From positions 1-40,286 of IMG/VR virus record IMGVR_UViG_3300049003_000123: a stretch of DNA of 40,286 bases; one strand, written 5' to 3'. The notes beneath the pieces were generated by a model. That model had not been told where the DNA came from. It did not search any database and saw only the letters and a list, made by a program, of their open reading frames with translations. The first letter of the stretch is position 1. Each line of letters begins with the position of its first letter. Source of the stretch: a virus. The position numbers and the translations under genes were made by a program. Positions 7,893 to 13,106 of this stretch are shown here, in pieces.

Positions 7893-8623
7893 TTTTCTTT
7901 CCGGGGCTTCATCAGCCATCGGACGCACAGCACTTTTCACGTGCGTTCATTAGTGTGAATCGTCTCCGTGACCGCGCGTCTGGCTTTGCCGTCAACGATT
8001 GGATCATGGATTCCGGCGCGTTCACGGAGGTGGCGCGCCACGGCGGTTACCGGCAAGGTGTCGAGCGGTACGCCTTCGATGTCGGTCGCTGGGCGAAGTG
8101 CGGCAACCTGCTCGCCGCGGCCGCGCAGGATTTCATGTGTGAGCCGTTCGTCGTCGCAAAGACAGGACTCAACATTCCGACGCACCAGCGTCTCACGATA
8201 GAGCGTTACGACGCACTGCTCGATTGCGACCCTCGCACGTACATCCTGCCGGTGTTGCAGGGATACGCACCGGGCGATTACGTCCGACACGTTGACTCGT
8301 ACGGCCAGCGTCTCGCTGAGGGCGCATGGGTTGGAGTCGGCTCGATCTGTAAGCGGAACGCGAGCGTGGGCTCAGTGGAGGCGGTGTTGCGTGCTATCCG
8401 GGGTGTCCGTCCTGATCTGCGACTCCACGGCTTCGGACTGAAGATTACAGCTCTTCAAAGCGACAGCGTCCGACGTTCTCTTTACTCTGCCGATTCGATG
8501 GCTTGGAGTTTCAGCGCGCGAATGCAGGGCCGGAACGCGAACGACTGGCGCGAAGCCGAGAGGTTCGCGGAGCGCGTGCGATCAGCACCAGCGCAGCGAT
8601 CGCTTCTCGGAGATGCGGCATGA
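7889..8623 (+). CDS. dpdA: DpdA-like 7-deazaguanine DNA transglycosylase (TGT superfamily)
   Basis: A 244-residue protein. Key motifs are MDSGAFT (40-46), a Gln-Asp pair at 80-81, PVLQG (121-125), VGVGSICKR (148-156), HGFGLK (180-185) and DSMAWS (202-207). This is the TIM-barrel pattern of tRNA-guanine transglycosylases as found in the shorter phage DpdA proteins, which swap guanine in DNA for a 7-deazaguanine (preQ0-type) base. Asp41 and Asp202 align with the two catalytic aspartates of TGT. The TGT Cys-rich zinc site is absent, which argues for DNA rather than tRNA as substrate. It overlaps both neighbours by four bases. No preQ0 synthesis genes are in the window, so the base would come from the host. 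Confidence 0.8.
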   Translation: MIFFPGLHQPSDAQHFSRAFISVNRLRDRASGFAVNDWIMDSGAFTEVARHGGYRQGVERYAFDVGRWAKCGNLLAAAAQDFMCEPFVVAKTGLNIPTHQRLTIERYDALLDCDPRTYILPVLQGYAPGDYVRHVDSYGQRLAEGAWVGVGSICKRNASVGSVEAVLRAIRGVRPDLRLHGFGLKITALQSDSVRRSLYSADSMAWSFSARMQGRNANDWREAERFAERVRSAPAQRSLLGDAA

Positions 8624-9606
8624 AAGTACTCCACCTGCGCTACGCGGCGAAGCTGCAGCACTACAAGGACCGGAACGTCCCCTGGCTGAAGATGTACACG
8701 GCCATCCTTGGAACGCACGCCATTACGCCGAGGACCGATAAAGAGGTCGTTGCGTACGCACAGGCGGTGTGGGCGCTGTCCGACATGGCGAAACTCGTCC
8801 TGCCGTATCTGGAAGCCTTGGGGAGCCGCCAGACGCCGATTAACCAGATCCCCTACCAGATGGGGTGGATCGCTCACGAGCTGCGCATCCTGAACCTCTC
8901 ATCGCAGCCGAGGGTGCTTTCCCGTGCCGTGCACGAAATCATCGATCAAGGTCTAGCGGAGTGTCTAGACATCACGTCTATCCATGAATCTAGACTGCCC
9001 CTCTCTTTCTCTGAAGGTGTTTCTCTGGGTTCTGACCTGGGAGGGGGTGCGGGGGAGGGTCCGTCGATCGGCGACATCGAACGCGAGGCTCCTGACTGGG
9101 CAAAAGTGTCGCCGGAGCTGCTTTTGGCAGTGGAGCACTACGAGCTTGCCATGCGGAAAGCGCCGTCGTGGCCGGCTGTGCGCCGCGGTGTGCTGCGCGA
9201 CCTCGGCCGCTACTTCGCCGAGGCGGATGGGAAGGTGCGCGACCTCGAGCCGGAGTTCGACTGGCTGATCTGCTTTGCCAGAGCGACCGAGCAGGGGATG
9301 GTTGCGGAGATCCCGGGCTTCGGTCTGGAGTGGTTCTTCCGCACGGAGAGCAACGGCGCCCGCCTCAACGCGCTGAAGGTGTGGGACTACGGCTTCGAGT
9401 CGCGTGAGGAGAAGAAGGCACGTCAGGGACGGCATGGCGACTGGCGCGACGGTGACTCGGATTTCGCGCGATCGAACGGCTACGTTGTCCGAATGGAGCC
9501 ATCTAACACGGCAGTTCGCCGTTTCGTTCGTAGCGATGAACAAGTGAGTTTCGCGTTCGCAGATGAGCCGCGAACTTCGCTGTTCGTTGTCGGAGGAAGA
9601 CGATGA
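8620..9606 (+). CDS. phage replication initiator / helicase loader-like protein
   Basis: A 328-residue protein; ATG 8620 overlaps the preceding TGA. Residues 11-30 (LQHYKDRNVPWLKMYTAIL) match the start of winged-helix phage replication proteins. The N-terminal domain runs to about 105, and a low-complexity Gly/Ser linker covers about 118-152. A second domain (about 155-260) may contact the helicase. It lies one small gene upstream of dnaB, as expected for an initiator or loader. The linker DNA holds iteron-like repeats and a G-quadruplex motif, like phage genes that contain their own origin. The family assignment rests on motif and context. Confidence 0.7.
   Translation: MKVLHLRYAAKLQHYKDRNVPWLKMYTAILGTHAITPRTDKEVVAYAQAVWALSDMAKLVLPYLEALGSRQTPINQIPYQMGWIAHELRILNLSSQPRVLSRAVHEIIDQGLAECLDITSIHESRLPLSFSEGVSLGSDLGGGAGEGPSIGDIEREAPDWAKVSPELLLAVEHYELAMRKAPSWPAVRRGVLRDLGRYFAEADGKVRDLEPEFDWLICFARATEQGMVAEIPGFGLEWFFRTESNGARLNALKVWDYGFESREEKKARQGRHGDWRDGDSDFARSNGYVVRMEPSNTAVRRFVRSDEQVSFAFADEPRTSLFVVGGRR
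8951..8995 (+). repeat. four iteron-like GTCTAGAC repeats (candidate origin)
   Basis: Four copies of a GTCTAGAC-like unit lie in one orientation: GTCTAG at 8951, GTCTAGAC at 8963, GTCTA at 8976 and ATCTAGAC at 8988. The copy-to-copy spacing is 12, 13 and 12 bases. CTAG is rare elsewhere in the window. The stretch 8941-9030 is about 48% G+C against roughly 60% around it. The repeats sit in the linker of the replication initiator gene, where lambda-type phages keep their origin. Origin function is inferred. Confidence 0.6.
9039..9059 (+). other. G-quadruplex motif inside the initiator gene
   Basis: Runs of 3, 5, 5 and 3 guanines are separated by loops of 1, 3 and 1 bases on the + strand (9039-9059). 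This meets the standard criterion for a stable intramolecular G-quadruplex. It lies 44 bases after the iteron-like repeats and encodes part of the Gly-rich linker. Some origins use such structures, but the role here is unproven. Confidence 0.5.
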
Positions 9607-9866
9607 ACGTGGACATCACCACCCTTGCGCTGAATCGCGCCATCACTGTGACTGAGTACGCAATTGTGATCGAGGAACAGATGCATCCGGGCCACGAGAT
9701 CGCATGGTCTATCTCGACCGGCAAAGTGAGTACCGGCGTGATGACGCTGCGCTGCCTGACATGCCAAGAGGAGTTCACGCACACGCTTGAGCGTCGTCGC
9801 CGAAGGCTGCATGTAAAACCCTACCGGGGATATGGGCCAGAGAAGCCAGTAAGGCGGAGATTCTGA
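9603..9866 (+). CDS. small basic zinc-knuckle-like protein
   Basis: An 87-residue protein whose ATG overlaps the TGA of the initiator gene. It has a Thr/Val-rich beta-like first half, then a single LRCLTCQEEFTH motif (Cys-x-x-Cys and a nearby His), and an Arg-rich C-terminus (about residues 66-87). Binding of nucleic acid through the basic tail is plausible. No family is recognised. It sits between the replication initiator and DnaB. Confidence 0.5.
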   Translation: MNVDITTLALNRAITVTEYAIVIEEQMHPGHEIAWSISTGKVSTGVMTLRCLTCQEEFTHTLERRRRRLHVKPYRGYGPEKPVRRRF

Positions 9867-9898
9867 TCGATCAACTCGACGTCGCGCTCGACCGGCCG

Positions 9899-11260
9899 TT
9901 GCCGCAGTCTCCGGATGCGGAGCGCGCGGTCCTCGGCTCGATTCTGATCAACAACCATGTGTTCTACCGTGTGGTCAGCACGATCACTACCGAGGATTTT
10001 TTTCGCGACGCGCATCGAACGATTTTCGCGACTATGCGCCGATTGGCGGAGCAGAGCCGCGAGATCGATCTGTTGACGTTGCGCGAAGAGTTAGCGAAGA
10101 ACGCCCAGCTCGAGCAGGTCGGCGGAACGGCGTATGTCGCGTCACTGGTGGATGGCATTCCCGATATCGCGAACGTCGAGCGCTACGCGCACATCGTCAA
10201 AGAAAAGTCGACGCTGCGGCGGCTGATCGTGATGGGCAATTCCGTGATGCGCGCGGCGCTCGACTCGCCCGGCGAGCCGGCGGACGTGCTCAACATCGCC
10301 GAAAAATCGATCTACGAAATCGCCGAAGGCTCCATCGAGAAAGGCTTCGTCGCCCTCGATCGGATCACGCGCTCGAACATGACCGCAATCGAGCAATTGC
10401 AGCACGCCGGAAAACTGATCACCGGCATCCCCACCGGCTACGACCGCTTCAACGAATTCACCTCCGGATTCCAGCTGCAGGACTTGATCATCATCGCCGG
10501 CAGACCCAGCATGGGGAAGACGGCGTGGGCGATGAATATCGCTGAATCGATCGCGATCCCTGATCGTGCCGGCGATCCTCACCGTCCTGCGCTACGGCTG
10601 TATGCGGTCGGCTTTTTCTCGCTGGAAATGTCGAAGGAGCAGATCGGGCTGCGCATCCTTTCGTCGGAATCGGGCGTGTCGAATCACCTCATCCGCGCGG
10701 GCATGCTCAGCGAGCGGAATTGGCGTGATCTCGCCGACGCCTCGGCGCGGCTGGCGAAGGCGAAGATCTTCATCGACGATTCTCCCGGCATCGACATCAT
10801 GGAGATGCGCGCCAAAGCGCGGCGCCTGAAGATGGAGGCGGGACTGGACATGATCATGGTCGACTACCTTCAGCTCATGTCGGTCAAGGGGAAGGTCGAG
10901 TCGCGCAACCAGGAGGTTTCGCAGATCTCGCGCGGGCTCAAAGCGATCGCGAAGGAACTGAACGTTCCGCTCATCGCGCTCTCGCAGCTGTCGCGGCGTC
11001 CCGAGCAGCGCACAGGCGATCACCGGCCGCAGCTCTCCGACCTCCGCGAATCGGGATCGATTGAGCAGGACGCGGACGTGGTCTGCTTCATCTATCGCGA
11101 TGAGGTCTACAACAAGGACACGGAAGAGAAGGGGATCGCCGAGATCATCATCGGCAAACAGCGCAACGGCCCCATCGGCGATTTCAAGCTGGTGTTCCGC
11201 AACGACATCACCAAATTCTTCAACTACGAGCCGACACCGGATTACGGAGCAGCAGCATGA
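9899..11260 (+). CDS. dnaB: replicative DNA helicase DnaB
   Basis: A 453-residue protein read from TTG 9899. The N-terminal domain starts PQSPDAERAVLGSIL and ends near residue 145. The RecA-like domain has Walker A GRPSMGKT (201-208), the LEMS block near 242-245, Walker B VDYLQLM (321-327), SIEQDADVV (387-395) and QRNG with the arginine finger (421-424). It unwinds DNA 5'-3' as a hexamer at the phage fork. No intein is present. The start is uncertain: no good box precedes TTG 9899. The frame is open upstream past an AAGGCGGAG box (9851-9859), with CTG 9863 or ATC 9866 as non-standard candidates overlapping the previous stop. Confidence 0.95.
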   Translation: MPQSPDAERAVLGSILINNHVFYRVVSTITTEDFFRDAHRTIFATMRRLAEQSREIDLLTLREELAKNAQLEQVGGTAYVASLVDGIPDIANVERYAHIVKEKSTLRRLIVMGNSVMRAALDSPGEPADVLNIAEKSIYEIAEGSIEKGFVALDRITRSNMTAIEQLQHAGKLITGIPTGYDRFNEFTSGFQLQDLIIIAGRPSMGKTAWAMNIAESIAIPDRAGDPHRPALRLYAVGFFSLEMSKEQIGLRILSSESGVSNHLIRAGMLSERNWRDLADASARLAKAKIFIDDSPGIDIMEMRAKARRLKMEAGLDMIMVDYLQLMSVKGKVESRNQEVSQISRGLKAIAKELNVPLIALSQLSRRPEQRTGDHRPQLSDLRESGSIEQDADVVCFIYRDEVYNKDTEEKGIAEIIIGKQRNGPIGDFKLVFRNDITKFFNYEPTPDYGAAA

Positions 11261-11481
11261 GCACTGCATGGAGACCTTTCCCGGTCACGCCTTCTGAGGT
11301 CGAAGCGATTCAGGATTCAGCTGAGGCGATCGCGGAGTCGAAGTTTGCGAAGGACGTTCATCACAAGATCATTCATACGATCGTTGTGCGGGCATGGCGC
11401 GATGCGTTGCGCTGGAGAGACGAGAACCCGGAGATTCCGAGCGGCGTCTATCAGCCGGGCGGGGAGATCGAGATCAAATGA
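11257..11481 (+). CDS. hypothetical protein
   Basis: A 74-residue acidic, mostly helical protein whose ATG overlaps the dnaB TGA. The central KDVHHKIIHTIVVRAWRDALRW segment would form an amphipathic helix. It ends in a short acidic tail. No motif is recognised. Coupling to dnaB suggests a replication-linked helper, but only position supports that. Confidence 0.5.
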   Translation: MSTAWRPFPVTPSEVEAIQDSAEAIAESKFAKDVHHKIIHTIVVRAWRDALRWRDENPEIPSGVYQPGGEIEIK

Positions 11482-11747
11482 ACGCCGCCGATCGCAGGAA
11501 GGTGCGGAAGCGTGGATTTCAACGCTTCCACATGGCGGACCAGCAGATCCTTCTCTTTGCCTTGGAAAACGTGCAAATGGTCAACGAGACGCCAGAGCAG
11601 ACCGCGCGGATCAACGACATGATCCATGAGCTCGGCCGCTTGACCAAGAGCGCCGTGGAGCGCCACCGAGGTCTCACTCCTCAACGGAGGAAGGTTTCCG
11701 GCTGCGTGCTCGCAATGTCTTATGTCCTGGACATAAGACATTGCTAA
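11478..11747 (+). CDS. hypothetical basic protein, last gene of the early block
   Basis: An 89-residue protein; the ATG overlaps the preceding TGA. The N-terminus is basic (DRRKVRKRGFQRF) and the middle is helical (QTARINDMIHELGRLTKSAVERH). The last 11 or so residues, ending MSYVLDIRHC, are encoded by a perfect DNA inverted repeat, so the C-terminus was probably shaped by that element, not selected as protein. No family is recognised. Confidence 0.5.
   Translation: MNAADRRKVRKRGFQRFHMADQQILLFALENVQMVNETPEQTARINDMIHELGRLTKSAVERHRGLTPQRRKVSGCVLAMSYVLDIRHC
11712..11744. repeat. perfect 16-bp inverted repeat with 1-base centre
   Basis: Arms GCAATGTCTTATGTCC (11712-11727) and its exact complement (11729-11744) flank a single T. 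It lies across the last codons of the 11478-11747 gene, at the boundary between the replication genes and the next block. There is no U-tract, so it is not a standard terminator. It could be an operator for a dimeric regulator, a recombinase site or a small palindromic mobile repeat. Confidence 0.75.
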
Positions 11748-11859
11748 TGGGGTTTCTCCTACCTCATAATCCCCATTGTCAAATCGTGTCTGAGAACGGC
11801 GCGTGCTGTCCAAGCGGCGCTGAAATCCACAAAACCAGTCGTAACTAAAAGTGGGGATT
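11746..11859 (+). promoter_or_regulatory. competing hairpins that could mask a ribosome binding site
   Basis: In the gap after the palindrome, AATGGGG (11746-11752) can pair with CCCCATT (11771-11777). An overlapping AATCCCCA (11768-11775) can instead pair with TGGGGATT (11852-11859), which contains the GGGGA box of the next gene. The two pairings exclude each other, as in attenuators and translational switches. The inference is from base pairing only. Confidence 0.4.
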
Positions 11860-11862
11860 GCT

Positions 11863-12423
11863 GTGGCAAGACCGCGCATCTTTACCGCCGAGGTTGAACT
11901 CCTGGAAGCGGAAGCTCGCCCAATCGTTCTCGCGTACAAGCGCCGAGTTATGGAAGAGGAAGGCAACACCCCTCTCCGTTCGTCGATGCCGCTTCTGATC
12001 GAGATTGTGCGCCGCGGTGTTTCCTACGGATCATCCTCGAGCGGGAATCCAGTTCCGATGACCCCGCGGCAGCAGTGGATCGTTTCTGTTCTCTGGGTGA
12101 TGAAGAGTCTCGGTGCTGTTTCATCGCACATTCTTCGCGAACGGCTTGTCGGCGGAGGCTCGTCGATTCAGGGTTCGTGGTCGCGCATCGCGGACGACCT
12201 CGAACATCAGACGTCCGGCCGGTTAACAATTTCAGCGAACGGCGTCAGAGATCTCTACCTCGCGGCGTTGCCGGCCTTCGTCGGTGCGCTCCGCGATCGA
12301 GGAATTACATGCGACTACGGATCGGCCACATCGCCATCGAACGATTGCGGCTTCATCGCGATCGAATCTGCTCGCGTGATTGACTCCATCGGAGATCACA
12401 TCGGCGCGTCCATGGTTGCCTAA
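11863..12423 (+). CDS. hypothetical protein
   Basis: A 186-residue protein. GTG 11863 (product begins VARPRIFTAEVE) is preferred because a GGGGA box ends six bases upstream; GTG 11851 in the same frame is possible. The N-terminal third is helical and basic (YKRRVMEEEG, PLLIEIVRRG). A Ser-rich link follows, then a mixed domain with HILRERL and RDLYLAALPAFVGALRDRG helices. A DNA-binding or regulatory role is conceivable given its position at the start of a new block, but I recognise no family. Its stop is directly followed by the ATG of the next gene. Confidence 0.55.
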   Translation: MARPRIFTAEVELLEAEARPIVLAYKRRVMEEEGNTPLRSSMPLLIEIVRRGVSYGSSSSGNPVPMTPRQQWIVSVLWVMKSLGAVSSHILRERLVGGGSSIQGSWSRIADDLEHQTSGRLTISANGVRDLYLAALPAFVGALRDRGITCDYGSATSPSNDCGFIAIESARVIDSIGDHIGASMVA

Positions 12424-12690
12424 ATGACAAGGCCGAAAGCTTCAACGTGGGGCAACGTCGCCCCGAGCTTTGCCGCGCGCGACAAACCGCTGGAAGAGTA
12501 TGTCGCCGAGGTCCGCGCGATCAAACAGGCGGAACGCGCAATCGAGCAGCGACGCTGTCCGAATGATGGCAAAGCGCTGAAGCGGAACGGTTGCACAACG
12601 TGCGGTTTCGCGCTGATCGTCGCGCCTCCACGCCATTCGACGCCGGACGCTGGATTCAATCGCCGTCCGACACCCGCGAAGCGGTTCTGA
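12424..12690 (+). CDS. small zinc-ribbon protein
   Basis: An 88-residue protein whose ATG follows the previous TAA without a gap. A helical, charged region (about residues 18-40) precedes a compact RRCPNDGKALKRNGCTTCGF segment with three cysteines in a C-x12-C-x-x-C arrangement. It looks like a minimal zinc ribbon, although one ligand is unclear. A Pro/Arg tail ends the protein. Function unknown. Confidence 0.5.
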   Translation: MTRPKASTWGNVAPSFAARDKPLEEYVAEVRAIKQAERAIEQRRCPNDGKALKRNGCTTCGFALIVAPPRHSTPDAGFNRRPTPAKRF

Positions 12691-12709
12691 ATTGAGGAGA
12701 GCGAAAACG

Positions 12710-13102
12710 ATGTCCCGACTCATGCCGTGGTACGCGGACTTCAATCAAGTCCCGGTTGCTGGATCGCTCGTCGGCATTACCGCGGCGTCGATTGCCGACG
12801 CGATCACTCCACATGCCGGAGATCGTTCCTTCCCTCCGTTCCTGCGCGTTCTCGTGATCTTCACAGGCGCAATCACGAATGCCGACATCACGATCAGCAT
12901 CGGCATCACGGACCAGAACGGAAAGACCGGCTGGACGCCTGGCGTCACGCAGGAAGTCCGAACGCTGCCTGGCGGCGGCGTAGTCGTTGGCATGTTCACG
13001 TTTCCAACTCTGCAGGGCGCGGCGATCAACATCGCGCTCGAATCAGCAATCACCGGCGGGGGCAGCGTGAAGCTGTACACCGCATTCACCGAAGAGCACT
13101 AA
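12710..13102 (+). CDS. hypothetical beta-rich protein
   Basis: A 130-residue protein. ATG 12710 is chosen over an in-frame upstream start because a GAGGAGAG box lies at 12694-12701. The sequence is rich in Val, Ile, Thr and Gly with alternating hydrophobics (FLRVLVIFTG, ITISIGITDQNG, GGVVVGMFTF), as in beta-sandwich virion proteins. It has no signal peptide. It directly precedes the fibre-like gene, so a fibre- or capsid-associated role is reasonable but unproven. Confidence 0.5.
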   Translation: MSRLMPWYADFNQVPVAGSLVGITAASIADAITPHAGDRSFPPFLRVLVIFTGAITNADITISIGITDQNGKTGWTPGVTQEVRTLPGGGVVVGMFTFPTLQGAAINIALESAITGGGSVKLYTAFTEEH

Positions 13103-13106
13103 AGAC

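Noticed and set aside
7889-8623. Housekeeping tRNA-guanine transglycosylase
   Set aside because: At 244 residues it is much shorter than tRNA TGT (about 370), lacks the Cys-rich zinc site, and sits in a DNA-modification block.
9899-11260. Intein in dnaB
   Set aside because: Motifs run in normal order and spacing, with only a short insert of about ten residues near 220-235.
11776-11850. Promoter with TTGTCA as -35 after the palindrome
   Set aside because: No acceptable -10 lies at 16-18 bases, and the TAACTA near 11840 has no matching -35.
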